A DNA stretch of 64,000 bases, taken from Pyrinomonadaceae bacterium (GTDB taxonomy: Bacteria > Acidobacteriota > Blastocatellia > Pyrinomonadales > Pyrinomonadaceae). Below the pieces are notes generated by a model. That model was not told where the DNA came from. It ran no database searches and was given only the letters and a program-made list of their open reading frames with translations. Of this stretch, positions 8,546 through 17,922 are shown piece after piece. Where the stretch lies: positions 726,097-790,096 of the forward strand of contig JAHCHG010000001.1 in the NCBI GenBank assembly GCA_026129865.1. Reading direction: 5' to 3'. The position numbers were made by a program, and so were the translations under genes. How positions within the stretch are numbered: the first letter of the stretch is position 1; every line of letters starts with the position of its first letter.

Positions 8546-9814
8546 ATGAAATTGAAAATCGCTCTTTCTTTGCTCCTCGTCTCGACATTTACATTAACAG
8601 CCGTGTCCCAGCAAAATGACAAGCCCGGCTTGCGTCCGCGCGTGATCGAACCCGACGAAGCGACAACAAAAGTCGTCGTGGTAACCGATGCGACAAAAAA
8701 TATACCCGCAACGCCCAAACCTACGCCTTACCGTGTTCCCGAACCGGTCAAGCAGGCAGACGAAGCCTCGGTTCAGCCGAATACCGGCGGTGCGTCGCGA
8801 ATGTCTCTCGGGCAGATCAAAGCTAAGATCGAAGAGGCAAAACGTGAAATGCAGTCGCGACCGATCCTAACAGCTTCGGTCGATTCGATCTCGCTTGTCG
8901 AAGTCGTGAAATTGGCGTTTTACGACTGGGATGAACAGCATATCGATTTCGTGATCGTTCCCAAGGAAATGTTTTTGTCGCGTTCAAAAGATCTGGTAAC
9001 GATTTCTTCAAAAGGAAAAGGGATCACCGTTAGAACAATTCGCGGAAACGGCGTAAACACGCCGGTGATGATCTTCGATCAGAAAAACTACGCTCATCTG
9101 CCGCTGCTCGTCCAGTATCCGCGCGAGAACAACGGAATTTTACAAAATGTTGCGTTTTACGTTTCAACGCATCCCGGAATTGTAACGCCGGAAGTCGTTA
9201 ATGCAGGAAAACTATACGTTCGTAACACTATCGACATTGCACGCGAAAATCTTCGAAAGAAAGGGCTCTATATTTCGCCGCAGGTAGCGGACATGGCTGA
9301 ACGACTTGCAGTAGTCGAGCATATCGATCACTGGCGGTTTAGAAACGAATATCATCCGAATATTTTTAATGACGTATTCGCGCTTTTCGCTTTGAACGAA
9401 GGCGACACATATAAGTATTCGGTCAGCAGCGCCGGCGCCGGTGGAATGGTTCAAATGATTCCGTCAACGTATCGCATGATGCGGTCGCGTTATCCCCAAG
9501 TCGGTTTAATGCCCGATTTTGTTGAGGGAATGCGTAATCACGTAAATGCTTCTGAGGCAATGCTGCTCTATATTCAAATGACCTGGAACGACCTGATCGC
9601 CAGTGAAACGGTTAATGAAGCTTTGCGAGCTAAGATAGCGACTCCGACCGAATTGATGTCCGCCGGTTACAATTCGAATCCGGCTAGACTTCCGGGCTAC
9701 ATCAAACGCGGCGGCGCGGGTTGGAAAACTTTGATCCCGCGCGAAACACAGATCTATCTTGAAATAAACGAATCGTTCGACAAATACTTCCCATTAGTTG
9801 AGCGAACGAAATAG
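8546..9814 (+). CDS. Exported SLT-type lytic transglycosylase-like protein
   Basis: 422 residues from the ATG at 8546, giving a clean signal peptide (MKLKIALSLLLVSTFTLTAVSQ); the frame extends upstream from 8474 but those codons do not look like a leader. After a Pro/Thr-rich spacer comes a domain of unknown type (about residues 90-250), then a lysozyme-like region: LNEGDTYKYSVSSAGAGG and MVQMIPSTYRMM, matching the SLT pattern with its catalytic Glu before S..GAxGxMQxxP, and a later AGYNSNPARLPGYI. It probably cleaves peptidoglycan in the periplasm. The low homology of the first half leaves its specific role open. A terminator follows. Confidence 0.75.
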   Translation: MKLKIALSLLLVSTFTLTAVSQQNDKPGLRPRVIEPDEATTKVVVVTDATKNIPATPKPTPYRVPEPVKQADEASVQPNTGGASRMSLGQIKAKIEEAKREMQSRPILTASVDSISLVEVVKLAFYDWDEQHIDFVIVPKEMFLSRSKDLVTISSKGKGITVRTIRGNGVNTPVMIFDQKNYAHLPLLVQYPRENNGILQNVAFYVSTHPGIVTPEVVNAGKLYVRNTIDIARENLRKKGLYISPQVADMAERLAVVEHIDHWRFRNEYHPNIFNDVFALFALNEGDTYKYSVSSAGAGGMVQMIPSTYRMMRSRYPQVGLMPDFVEGMRNHVNASEAMLLYIQMTWNDLIASETVNEALRAKIATPTELMSAGYNSNPARLPGYIKRGGAGWKTLIPRETQIYLEINESFDKYFPLVERTK

Positions 9815-9823
9815 TTTGAAAAT

Positions 9824-9857
9824 AAAGCGGCGAGCATAACCTGCAAGCCGCTTTTTT
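9824..9857. terminator. Bidirectional terminator between convergent genes
   Basis: AAAGCGGC (9824-9831) pairs with GCCGCTTT (9847-9854) around a 15-nt loop and continues into a T tract. It separates the transglycosylase-like gene from the convergent CYTH gene. Confidence 0.8.
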
Positions 9858-10393
9858 TATTTTAAATTTTCACGAATTCTCGTAAACTCTTCCTGAACGT
9901 CGGCAAACTCTTTGTCCACGAGGATCTCGCCGGTGAAAAACTCCAGCTTTGAGATTTCAAAAACCGAAATTTCCGGCACTTTGAAAAGTAACGCCTCCTC
10001 GGTATTTTCGAATCTGACGTTCAGGATTTTCAGCCCCTGAAGATCGCCCAAGTAAATGTCAAATTCGAATTCTTTGCCGTGGAACTCGTGAAAATACCGG
10101 TTTTTTCTAACCTCTCGACCTTCGAAATCTTTGAACAAACTGTATTCCGCCTCGTTCAAAACCAGCTCGGAAAACTTCCAGATCGACCAATCGTCCGGTT
10201 TCGACGGAAATCTCTGCTGAAGATGCCGCGACCAGCTCTTTTCTTCAGGCGAACGAATCGAACGCAGCCGCAGACGAGTGTCTTTCAGGTAATTATCAAA
10301 AATTTGTAAATGCGCGCTAGCCGTTGTCAACTGTTCGGGCAAACCCTCGATCAAAAAAGACCGCCTGATTTCGGCTTGATATGTTTTGTCCAT
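9857..10393 (-). CDS. CYTH-like domain protein
   Basis: 178 residues resembling CYTH (triphosphate tunnel) proteins: an N-terminal strand EIRRSFLIEGLP followed by IFDNYLKDTRLRLRSI, the usual D-x-Y...LRLR pattern, then EFEFDIYLGDLQGLKILNVRFE. The ExExK motif that binds metal in active triphosphatases is altered here (AEIRRSF), so activity is doubtful. It could bind a nucleotide or polyphosphate, or be a divergent member. It stands alone, convergent with the transglycosylase-like gene and divergent from the lipoprotein gene. Confidence 0.65.
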   Translation of the reverse strand: MDKTYQAEIRRSFLIEGLPEQLTTASAHLQIFDNYLKDTRLRLRSIRSPEEKSWSRHLQQRFPSKPDDWSIWKFSELVLNEAEYSLFKDFEGREVRKNRYFHEFHGKEFEFDIYLGDLQGLKILNVRFENTEEALLFKVPEISVFEISKLEFFTGEILVDKEFADVQEEFTRIRENLK

Positions 10394-10467
10394 TGTTTCG
10401 ATTTGATTTATACTTCCCTCTTTCAGAGGTGAAAACTACCCGATATTCTATTATTTTGGAGTAATAA

Positions 10468-11016
10468 ATGCGATTTAACACGATACTAATTTTTGCGATC
10501 TTGATGACAACCATTTTAGCTTCGGCGTGCGGGACCGAAACGGTAAACGATGCGCCGACAAACGCGACAGCCAATACGAACATGACGCCGGAGAATAAAG
10601 ATCCGCTTGCAACAGCGAAAACACCTGAAATTTCTACGACCAACGATGCGCCGACGTTTTCGCCGATCGTCAAAGCCTATTGCGAAGCGATCATAAAGAA
10701 AGATGATGCGGCGCTGAGAAAACTTCACTCGCGTGAAACGCTGGCGATCTATGAAGCTGATATGAAAAATGATAAGAAAACTTCGCTAGCGGAGTTTTTA
10801 TCGGATCTTGAACCGATCACCGACGCTTCGAAATGCGGCGCGCGGAACGAAAAGATAGAGGGCGACCGGGGTTCGGCGCGAATCAGAAATCAGAATATGC
10901 CGAACGGTGTCGAGATCGTTTTTGTGAAAGAAAACGGTGAATGGAAGATTACGAACAAAAGCCCCGAATTTGATTCCGTCAAGAAATCGGCTTCAAATTC
11001 GAACAGCGGTAATTAG
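10468..11016 (+). CDS. Lipoprotein with NTF2-like C-terminal domain
   Basis: 182 residues. The N-terminus is a lipoprotein signal with lipobox LASAC near residue 21, then an Asn/Thr/Ala-rich linker. The soluble domain (about residues 68-165: VKAYCEAIIKKDDAALRKLHS ... EIVFVKENGEWKITNK) has the layout of small NTF2/DUF4878-like folds seen in bacterial lipoproteins. Function unknown. Start is well supported by GGAG 6 nt before the ATG. A strong terminator follows. Confidence 0.75.
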   Translation: MRFNTILIFAILMTTILASACGTETVNDAPTNATANTNMTPENKDPLATAKTPEISTTNDAPTFSPIVKAYCEAIIKKDDAALRKLHSRETLAIYEADMKNDKKTSLAEFLSDLEPITDASKCGARNEKIEGDRGSARIRNQNMPNGVEIVFVKENGEWKITNKSPEFDSVKKSASNSNSGN

Positions 11017-11046
11017 TTTAGAAATTATTTGCACTTGTTCTCTCAG

Positions 11047-11089
11047 AAAAAAAGCGCCCGCCGGTTTTATCCTGCGAGCGCTTTTTTTT
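11047..11089. terminator. Bidirectional terminator
   Basis: A long A tract runs into GCGC (11054-11057), which pairs with GCGC (11078-11081) and then a run of T; the A and T tracts also pair, lengthening the stem. It lies between the convergent lipoprotein and acyl-CoA dehydrogenase genes. Confidence 0.85.
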
Positions 11090-11102
11090 GATCAAAATGT
11101 AT

Positions 11103-12320
11103 TTAACCAGCCGCTTCTTTCGTCTTATATGACGGCAGCGAAACTCTCGCCTTCGGTTCCTTCTTGAGCCCGAGCGCCCAATCAGCCTGCATCAGCGTGT
11201 GAATATCGCGTGTTCCTTCGTAGATTACGGCTGCCTTGCAGTTCCTTAAATAGCGTTCGACCGGATAATCATTGATATATCCGTTTGCGCCGTGGACTTC
11301 GATCGCCATCGACGCCGCTTTTTCACTCCGAATGGTCGCCTGCCACTTTGCAAGACTTGCGGCTTTTGTCGACGATTCGCCTATGTTCTTGAGCCATCCG
11401 GCTTTGAGCCATAAAAGATGGCACATTTCGTAATCTGCCTGCATGTCGGCGATCTTTTGCTTAACAAGCTGAAATTCTCCGATCTTTTGACCCTGAACTT
11501 CTCTTGTATTCGCATAATCGACCGAAGCATCGCGCGAGGCGCGAATGACGCCCGTTGCGCCCGAAGCAACCGTATATCGACCGTTTTCAAGCGAGAACAT
11601 CGCTATCTTAAATCCTTCACCTTCGTGACCGAGCATATTTTCCTGCGGAACTTTTACGTCCTGCAAAGTGAAATAGCCGGTGTCGCCCGCGCGAATTCCC
11701 ATCTTTCCGTGCAGCGTGCCTGAGGAAAATCCTTCCATTCCGCGTTCGACGATAAAACAGCTCATTCCCGAATGGTCGCGGTTTTTGCGCTTTTCTTCGT
11801 CGGTCCAGCAAAAGAAAAGAAAATTATCGGCTGTGTTTCCTAAAGAGATCCACATTTTCTCGCCGTTTAAGATCCAGTGATCGCCGTCGCGTTTTGCAGA
11901 CGATTTCATCCCGATCACATCGCTTCCGGCGTTCGGTTCGGTCAAACCGAAAGTCGCCAATTTTTCGCCTTTCGCCTGCGGAACAAGGTATTTCTGCTTT
12001 TGCTCTTCGGTTCCCCAGGTCAAAAGCGAAAGCGAATTAAGCCCGACATGAACAGACATCGCAACCCGAAGAAAAGTGTCGCAAGCTTCAAGCTCCTCAC
12101 AAACCAGCCCGAGCGAAATATAATCAAACCCCGCTCCGCCGTATTCCTCCGGAATGCAAACCCCCAAAAGCCCGAGCTCGCCCATCTTGGTAAAAATGCT
12201 CTTTTCAAAATGCGATTTCTCGTCCCATTCTTTAATAAACGGCGCAACTTCCCCGTCGCAAAATTCCTTAACCGTTTTCCGAAGCGCAATATGGTCTTCT
12301 GTTAATTCAAAATTGATCAC
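11103..12320 (-). CDS. Acyl-CoA dehydrogenase
   Basis: FAD-dependent alpha,beta-dehydrogenation of an acyl-CoA thioester, passing electrons to ETF. 405 residues with the three-part family layout: N-terminal helical domain (LTEDHIALRKTVKEF), middle beta domain with FGLTEPNAGSD and the FAD-binding WISLGNTADNF region, and C-terminal helical domain with VHGANGYINDYPVERYLR and VIYEGTRDIH, whose Glu is the expected catalytic base. Substrate cannot be told from motifs; short/medium-chain, or branched-chain CoA feeding the mutase pathway, are all possible. Monocistronic by appearance. Confidence 0.92.
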   Translation of the reverse strand: MINFELTEDHIALRKTVKEFCDGEVAPFIKEWDEKSHFEKSIFTKMGELGLLGVCIPEEYGGAGFDYISLGLVCEELEACDTFLRVAMSVHVGLNSLSLLTWGTEEQKQKYLVPQAKGEKLATFGLTEPNAGSDVIGMKSSAKRDGDHWILNGEKMWISLGNTADNFLFFCWTDEEKRKNRDHSGMSCFIVERGMEGFSSGTLHGKMGIRAGDTGYFTLQDVKVPQENMLGHEGEGFKIAMFSLENGRYTVASGATGVIRASRDASVDYANTREVQGQKIGEFQLVKQKIADMQADYEMCHLLWLKAGWLKNIGESSTKAASLAKWQATIRSEKAASMAIEVHGANGYINDYPVERYLRNCKAAVIYEGTRDIHTLMQADWALGLKKEPKARVSLPSYKTKEAAG

Positions 12321-12445
12321 AATATTCGTTTTTCCTTAATTAGAATCTATTTACGGCTATTGTATCACTGCGCTAAAAGCATAAGTCAAACGCGATCGGA
12401 GATGTAATATCGAACGAAAATGACAAATCGGCAGGAATATCAGGG

Positions 12446-13246
12446 TCAGGGTATCTCGATCTCAAGGATCTTCGACGAAAATAGACCATTAAAAAGGCGT
12501 TTCGCAAGAACGCTATTAGAACTTTGAAGCGTTTTATATAAACGCAGCGCCGAATCTCTCCGGTTCAATTTTAAAGAGACAACCGCAAGATTAAAGGCTA
12601 TATTTGTGTCATTCGGTACAAGCTGGTGGCAAAGCGAATAGGCATCAAATGAATCAGAAAACTGCTTCAAATAGTAATTTGCGGCGCCCAAATTCGACAA
12701 TAAATAACTAAGTGTTTCGGGATCGATCTCCGGTCGTCCCCTGATCTTTTCTGATAAAAGCGTGCGGGCTTCTTCGAACCTTTTCTGCCGCAAGTAGGTT
12801 AATCCAAGATTATTCACGGCTCCGAGGTGCGCTTCGTCGAGTTCGATTACTCTTTTAAATAACTTTTCGGCATCTTCATAACGCTTTAGATCGAGATAGG
12901 CTGTACCGAGAAAATAATACCCGCGAACGTATTTTGGATTTATGCAGATCGCGCGTTCGAAAAACATGATAGATTTCTCGATCGAATTGGAACCGGCGAC
13001 GTAAATCGAACCGATATTCGACCATACTACCTCATTTGACGGATCTAACTTGACGCTGTCTTCAAAAGCTTTCAGCGCAAGTGCGGGTTTGTTTTCAATG
13101 AAAAGCTTAATTCCTTCTTGATTGAGCCGGATTGCGCGAGCAGCGTCGACGGAAGAAACAGTTAGATCATCGCGGCAAGATGTTTCCTGGCTGAGTGATG
13201 AAGTTGCGAGTGTGACGATACAGAGAAGCAGAATACTGAGTCTCAT
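12446..13246 (-). CDS. Exported TPR-repeat protein
   Basis: 266 residues from the ATG at 13246, set by an ideal GGAGGAAAAT just upstream; an in-frame TTG overlapping that site is rejected. Signal peptide at residues 1-20 (LSILLLCIVTLATSSLSQ), then at least five tetratricopeptide repeats from about residue 35 to 235 (for instance AVNNLGLTYLRQKRFEEA). TPR proteins scaffold other proteins; the partner is unknown. It is divergent from the sigma factor/kinase pair, whose kinase also has TPR-like repeats, so a shared regulatory region at 13247-13497 is plausible. Confidence 0.8.
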   Translation of the reverse strand: MRLSILLLCIVTLATSSLSQETSCRDDLTVSSVDAARAIRLNQEGIKLFIENKPALALKAFEDSVKLDPSNEVVWSNIGSIYVAGSNSIEKSIMFFERAICINPKYVRGYYFLGTAYLDLKRYEDAEKLFKRVIELDEAHLGAVNNLGLTYLRQKRFEEARTLLSEKIRGRPEIDPETLSYLLSNLGAANYYLKQFSDSFDAYSLCHQLVPNDTNIAFNLAVVSLKLNRRDSALRLYKTLQSSNSVLAKRLFNGLFSSKILEIEIP

Positions 13247-13497
13247 ATTTTCCTCCAAATATGTGATGACGGTTAAAAGTGAGCGGCATTAATTGCCTTT
13301 CGATATGGGGATTTACAGAAAAACACGGAACGGGTACTAATCTATGTAAAGCTAGAGATGAAAGAAGGTGAGGATGTGAGGGAACTTAATCCCCTGCCTA
13401 CTTAAGCAACGTCTGCGAAAAATTTGTGACAACAAATTTTCGTAAATTGATAGTTTTTTATTTTCACGAAATGGATCAATGGGAAGGTTCCAAATTT

Positions 13498-14082
13498 ATG
13501 ACATCAGAAACATTTGTTGACGACGCTCTTTTTGCAGAAATTTCAAATTTTGAAGATTTGGATGAAATGACGTCTCACGTCTACACGGAACTTAAGAGGA
13601 TCGCCCGTCATCACCTTCGTCGCGAACGCCCCGGGCACACCTTGCAGCCAACGGAACTCGTCCATGAAATTTATTTAATTTTGCGCGCGGACGACAAACT
13701 CGAAGTAGACGACCGCCTCCGCTTCCTGGCTCTTTCTTCTGTAGTAATGCGGCGATTTCTAGTAAATTACGCGGTCCACAAGAAGCGAAAAAAACGCTCG
13801 GGAGAATTTCCCGATATCACTTTTGATGAGAACGAGAATTTGACGTTCGTAACTTTCGAACGAAAATCCGTCGATCTTCTAGCTCTCGAATCAGCATTGA
13901 ATCTGCTTGCCAAACAGGACGCTCGAAAGGTCCGTATTGTCGAACTCAAATTCTTTGGCGGTCTTACGTTTGCTGAGATCGCTGAACATTTATCTTTGTC
14001 TATGCGGACCGTTCTACGCGATTGGAAACTTGCGAAACTCTGGCTCTACCGTGAGCTAAAGAATAAAAGGAAAGACAAATGA
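13498..14082 (+). CDS. ECF RNA polymerase sigma factor (Sig-70_X6 type)
   Basis: 194 residues if translation starts at the ATG at 13498, preceded by GGGAAGG; two upstream starts (GTG 13426, ATG 13471) keep the frame open and cannot be excluded. Region 2 reads YTELKRIARHHLRRERPGHTLQ-TELVHEIYL, typical of the ECF group common in Acidobacteria and Planctomycetes; region 4 (KFFGGLTFAEIAEHLSLSMRTVLRDWKLAK) is the -35-binding helix-turn-helix. No anti-sigma gene is present. Instead its stop overlaps the start of the kinase gene by 4 nt, so the kinase is likely its regulator or co-product. Confidence 0.9.
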   Translation: MTSETFVDDALFAEISNFEDLDEMTSHVYTELKRIARHHLRRERPGHTLQPTELVHEIYLILRADDKLEVDDRLRFLALSSVVMRRFLVNYAVHKKRKKRSGEFPDITFDENENLTFVTFERKSVDLLALESALNLLAKQDARKVRIVELKFFGGLTFAEIAEHLSLSMRTVLRDWKLAKLWLYRELKNKRKDK

Positions 14083-16559
14083 CAAAGATCTTAGACGAAT
14101 TTGATTGGAACAAGCTCAACCAAGTTTTCGATCAGGTCAGCAATATGACCGAAGAAGAGCGGCGTGCGCTTTTGACCGAACTCCAAATTAAAGATGCGAG
14201 CCTGTTTCACGAACTGGGGGATCTTCTGTCGCTCGAAGAAGACTCGGAAGATTTTCTGGAATCTCCGATAAAGATTGAATTCCCACCTGCCGGGACCCAT
14301 CATTTTGTCGGTAAAAAGATCGGACCATATACCATCGTTCGTGAGATCGCGCGCGGCGGGATGGGCATTGCGCTAGAGGCTGTCAGAACCGACGGCGAAT
14401 TTGAGCAGCGCGTCGCAATAAAGATCATGGATCGCGGGCTGTTTGCCTTTGACCTCGTTGAGCGGTTTCGCCGCGAGCGTCAGATTCACGCATCGCTCGA
14501 GCATCCGAACATCGTCACTTTGATGGACGGCGGCGTTACGGAACAAAACCTGCCCTTTTTCATAATGGAGTTTGTCGATGGGAAACGCATCGACGAATAC
14601 TGCCGCGTAAATGAACTCGACATTGACGCCCGCTGCAAGCTTTTCCTTCAGATCTGCGACGCCGTCGGGCATGCGCATCGGCGACTTGTCGTTCACCGCG
14701 ATCTCAAGCCGTCGAACATTCTGGTTAATCAAGACGGTCAGGTAAAGCTCCTCGATTTCGGAATCGCGAAAATGGTCGAATCCGATGCGGCATTTCAAAC
14801 GTTAACGCGCGGCGCGCCTCTTACACCCGGATATTCCTCGCCGGAACAGATCCGGGGACAACCCATATCTACGCTTAGCGACATTTTTTCGCTCGGCATT
14901 GTTTTTTGCGAAATGATATGTTCGGCAACTACAAATGAGATTTTCGGCGTCGATAAAATGGAGCTTCCCGCAGCTATCTGCAAATCCGAACATATTCCGC
15001 CGTCGCGCCTCGCCGCTAAAGGCTCGCCTTTTTCCCGTTTGTCGCGCCAGAAGAAAAACGATCTGGAAAAAATTATTGCGAAAGCCCTGAGAAAAGAGCC
15101 GGATCAGCGATATTCTTCGACCGAACTGTTTGCCGACGATATTCGAGCCTTTCTCAACGGTCTCCCTGTCAAGGCGCATCCGCCATCGATCAAATATCGC
15201 GCATCAAAATTCATTCGGAGAAATTCCTATGCGGCAGCCGGCACGCTGGCGGCTTTGCTTTTGATAGTTTTCGGAGCTTCCGCCGCAGTCTGGCAGTCGC
15301 GCATTGCTGTTCGGAATCAGAAGCTCGCCGAAGATCGCTTTGAACAGGTACGCAAGGTTGCCAATTCGCTTATCTTTGATTATCACTACGAGATCGCAAA
15401 GCTTGAGGGCTCGACAAAACTTCGCGAAAAGTTAGTTGTCGATGCAGTCAATTATCTCAACGCGATCTCACAGGGAGATTTGTCCGATCCGGCTCTCGTC
15501 AAAGAACTTGCGGTCGCGTACCGAAAGATCGCAGACGTTTACGGCAGCCCGTACAACAGTAATCTCGGAAGATTGGAAGATGCGTTAATAAATCATCAAA
15601 AGTCTGTAGCACTTTTGGAAAAGGCGGCGACCGATTTGCCGTCGGATCTCGATATCAAGGTAGAACTTGTCCAGTCGCTGCAGCAGTTATCGATCGCATT
15701 TAGCCGAAATGAAGACCCTGAAAGCGCCAAATCATGCATCTTCAAAGCAATCCGCATAGCGGAAACTATGCCCGATGTCGAAAGCGTCGCAGGACAAAAC
15801 AGGCTGCTTCGAATAAAGCTACACGAAGCCGATACCTCCTGGTCCATTCGTGAGAGGCTGGATAAATACACGAGCAACCTTCCGGCAATCGAAGCTCTCC
15901 AGAATAAATATCCCAACGATGAAACGCTTATACGGCTAAGACTAATTTATGAAAGCCGGAGCGGGAACGCCGCGAAATGGCTAGGGTTCGATGCCGCCGA
16001 CGCGGGCGATCCGGACGCGGCAATGCGATTTTACCAGACTTCACTGGTGCACCATCAAAACAATCTTTCGCAATCGGAGTTGTTCGAGTCATTATTTCCG
16101 GATGATGCCAGAAATACTGTTGGGAGATTTGTTGCGCATATTAACCTTGCCGATGTTTTCGTTCGATTAAGACGACCGGAGGACGCGAAAACGCACCTCA
16201 AAATCGCAAAAACAGCCGTGGCAAAAATGCAGGAGGATCCTGACAATAAGGAAGCACGGAAGGACGATCTGGATGTCTTTAACACAGAACAAGATCTGCT
16301 GATCTATCAAGAAGACGTCAAGGCGGCGATAAAACTGTTAGAAAAGTCAATAAGTTTGGCAGACGAGCTTATGAAAGCAGATTCCAAGAACGTTGAAATT
16401 TTAATGTTTAAAATCCATTTTGTTCAGAAAGCGGTCAAAATAATGAAAAATCAAACCAACCGGGCAGAAGCGGAAAAATATCTCACACTGCAAAGTCGAC
16501 TTGAACAAACTTTACGAACAGATTTTAATTACAAGGGTGAAATGAAGTTCTATTTTTAG
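14079..16559 (+). CDS. Transmembrane Ser/Thr protein kinase with C-terminal TPR-like region
   Basis: 826 residues. A 78-residue N-terminal segment precedes a PknB-type kinase domain (about 80-360): glycine loop ARGGMG, Lys115 in VAIK, catalytic HRDLKPSN (Asp208), LDFGIAK (Asp226) and an SPEQIRG activation segment. The glycine loop lacks its usual V-Y after GMG (GMGIALEA). One membrane span lies at about 384-405, followed by a 420-residue helical region with degenerate TPRs. This layout is standard in acidobacterial sigma-factor/kinase modules. Translation is coupled to the sigma gene by an ATGA overlap. Likely senses an extracytoplasmic or protein-bound signal; the target is unknown. Confidence 0.9.
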   Translation: MTKILDEFDWNKLNQVFDQVSNMTEEERRALLTELQIKDASLFHELGDLLSLEEDSEDFLESPIKIEFPPAGTHHFVGKKIGPYTIVREIARGGMGIALEAVRTDGEFEQRVAIKIMDRGLFAFDLVERFRRERQIHASLEHPNIVTLMDGGVTEQNLPFFIMEFVDGKRIDEYCRVNELDIDARCKLFLQICDAVGHAHRRLVVHRDLKPSNILVNQDGQVKLLDFGIAKMVESDAAFQTLTRGAPLTPGYSSPEQIRGQPISTLSDIFSLGIVFCEMICSATTNEIFGVDKMELPAAICKSEHIPPSRLAAKGSPFSRLSRQKKNDLEKIIAKALRKEPDQRYSSTELFADDIRAFLNGLPVKAHPPSIKYRASKFIRRNSYAAAGTLAALLLIVFGASAAVWQSRIAVRNQKLAEDRFEQVRKVANSLIFDYHYEIAKLEGSTKLREKLVVDAVNYLNAISQGDLSDPALVKELAVAYRKIADVYGSPYNSNLGRLEDALINHQKSVALLEKAATDLPSDLDIKVELVQSLQQLSIAFSRNEDPESAKSCIFKAIRIAETMPDVESVAGQNRLLRIKLHEADTSWSIRERLDKYTSNLPAIEALQNKYPNDETLIRLRLIYESRSGNAAKWLGFDAADAGDPDAAMRFYQTSLVHHQNNLSQSELFESLFPDDARNTVGRFVAHINLADVFVRLRRPEDAKTHLKIAKTAVAKMQEDPDNKEARKDDLDVFNTEQDLLIYQEDVKAAIKLLEKSISLADELMKADSKNVEILMFKIHFVQKAVKIMKNQTNRAEAEKYLTLQSRLEQTLRTDFNYKGEMKFYF

Positions 16560-16577
16560 AGCGACCGAAGCCTAAGT

Positions 16578-16667
16578 ATGATATTCATCGCTTCAGCGAA
16601 ACCGGTGAAAGACTCTTTGAGGGAGCTAGAAAAAGCTCAGCAAAAAGGAGGGCGGTTTCGCAAATAA
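16578..16667 (+). other. Folded leader or 29-codon ORF upstream of moeA
   Basis: Two readings of the same 90 bases. As RNA: GCGAAACCG (16596-16604) pairs perfectly with CGGTTTCGC (16653-16661), enclosing a GAGCT/AGCTC hairpin (16623-16638) and a small AAAG/CTTT hairpin, with a GGAGGG just inside the outer stem. As protein: an ATG at 16578 opens a 29-codon frame ending at 16667, rich in Lys, Arg and Glu, without a clear ribosome site. Its place 37 nt before moeA suggests a leader. I could not align it to the known molybdenum-cofactor riboswitch. Confidence 0.35.
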
Positions 16668-16703
16668 GTAATTTTTAAAGTTCCGTTCCGGGGAAACCTT
16701 AAA

Positions 16704-17897
16704 ATGATCCCAATTTCCGACGCGTTAAATTTTCTAGACCGCGAAACGATCGCACTTCCCGCTGATGAGATCAAGCTCGAAGCTTCCGTAGGGCGGATCT
16801 TGGCAGAAAACGTCCGCGCCGATTTGGACCTGCCGCCGTTTGATAGGTCGCAGATGGACGGGTTTGCGGTTCGGGTTGAGGATGTTCGGGATGCCCCGGT
16901 TGACCTTGAGATAATCGGTGAATCGGTTGCCGGAAAAGGATTTGGCGGCGAGGTAAATTCGGGAGAAGCGGTGCGGATCATGACCGGCGCGCCGGTTCCG
17001 AGCGGGGCAGATTCCGTTCAGATGGTCGAATTGACGGAATCGGACGGCGACAAGGTTACGATCAAAAATGCTGCAAAACCGGAACAAAACATAGTTCCCC
17101 GCGCAGCTGAGGTCAAAGCGGGAACGGTCGTTTTAGAGAAAGGCGAGATCATCACGAAAAATATGATCGCGACGCTTGCGTCTTTCGGTTATTACAAAAT
17201 CAATGTGTCGAAACGACCGTGCGTTAAGATCCTGGCGACGGGCAGCGAGATCGTTGATATTTCGGAGAAACCTGCTGAGGACCAGATAAGGAATTCAAAT
17301 TCATGGATGATTGCGGAATTTGCGAAAAAATATGCGGACGTTGAAATGCTTCCGATCATCCGGGACGATCTTGAGTCGTTGAAATCGGCGATCCGCGAAG
17401 CGGCGAGTTCGTGCGATTGTTTGATCATTTCAGGCGGAGTTTCGGTCGGCGATTACGATTTTACGAAGCCTGCATTGCGCGAACTCGGTGCGGAGATATT
17501 TTTCGAGAAAGTTTCGCTTAAACCTGGAAAGCCGACTGTTTTTGCAAAACTTGGAGAAACATTGATCTTTGGGCTTCCGGGAAATCCTGTTTCGGTTGCT
17601 GTGACGTTTTATGTTTTTGCCCGAACGGCACTTTTAAGGATGCAAGGTGCGAAATTTCCGGAATTAAACCGTGGTTTTGCCAAACTATTGCACCCGATTA
17701 AATCGACTAAGGGGCGGGACGCTCTGCTGCCGGCGTCGTTTTCGACCGACAGCGCCGGTCATTTAACCATCGAAACGCTGCGCTTTTCGGGTTCGTCAAA
17801 TTTCATCACCTTCGCACGGGCGGAAGGATTGGTCTTTGTTCCCGCCGGCGTCGATTTAAACGCGGGCGAAGTTGCAGAAATTTACTTTTTCGATTAA
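16704..17897 (+). CDS. moeA: Molybdopterin molybdenumtransferase MoeA
   Basis: Inserts molybdate into adenylylated molybdopterin, the last step of Mo-cofactor synthesis. 397 residues with family motifs: DLPPFDRSQMDGFAVR (residues 42-57), VRIMTGAPVPSGADSVQMVE, VLATGSE-type KILATGSEIVD, LIISGGVSVGDYDF and IFGLPGNPVS, then the small C-terminal domain IV. It is followed by moaC 25 nt downstream, so the two form a Mo-cofactor operon. No mogA, moaA or molybdoenzyme gene lies in the window. Start ATG at 16704; the site GGGGAAA is poor. Confidence 0.95.
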   Translation: MIPISDALNFLDRETIALPADEIKLEASVGRILAENVRADLDLPPFDRSQMDGFAVRVEDVRDAPVDLEIIGESVAGKGFGGEVNSGEAVRIMTGAPVPSGADSVQMVELTESDGDKVTIKNAAKPEQNIVPRAAEVKAGTVVLEKGEIITKNMIATLASFGYYKINVSKRPCVKILATGSEIVDISEKPAEDQIRNSNSWMIAEFAKKYADVEMLPIIRDDLESLKSAIREAASSCDCLIISGGVSVGDYDFTKPALRELGAEIFFEKVSLKPGKPTVFAKLGETLIFGLPGNPVSVAVTFYVFARTALLRMQGAKFPELNRGFAKLLHPIKSTKGRDALLPASFSTDSAGHLTIETLRFSGSSNFITFARAEGLVFVPAGVDLNAGEVAEIYFFD

Positions 17898-17922
17898 ACG
17901 CAACGGATTCAAATTTATAAAG

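Noticed and set aside
16578..16667. moeA leader as the known Moco riboswitch
   Set aside because: Could not align it with the consensus as I remember it; left as an unnamed structured leader.
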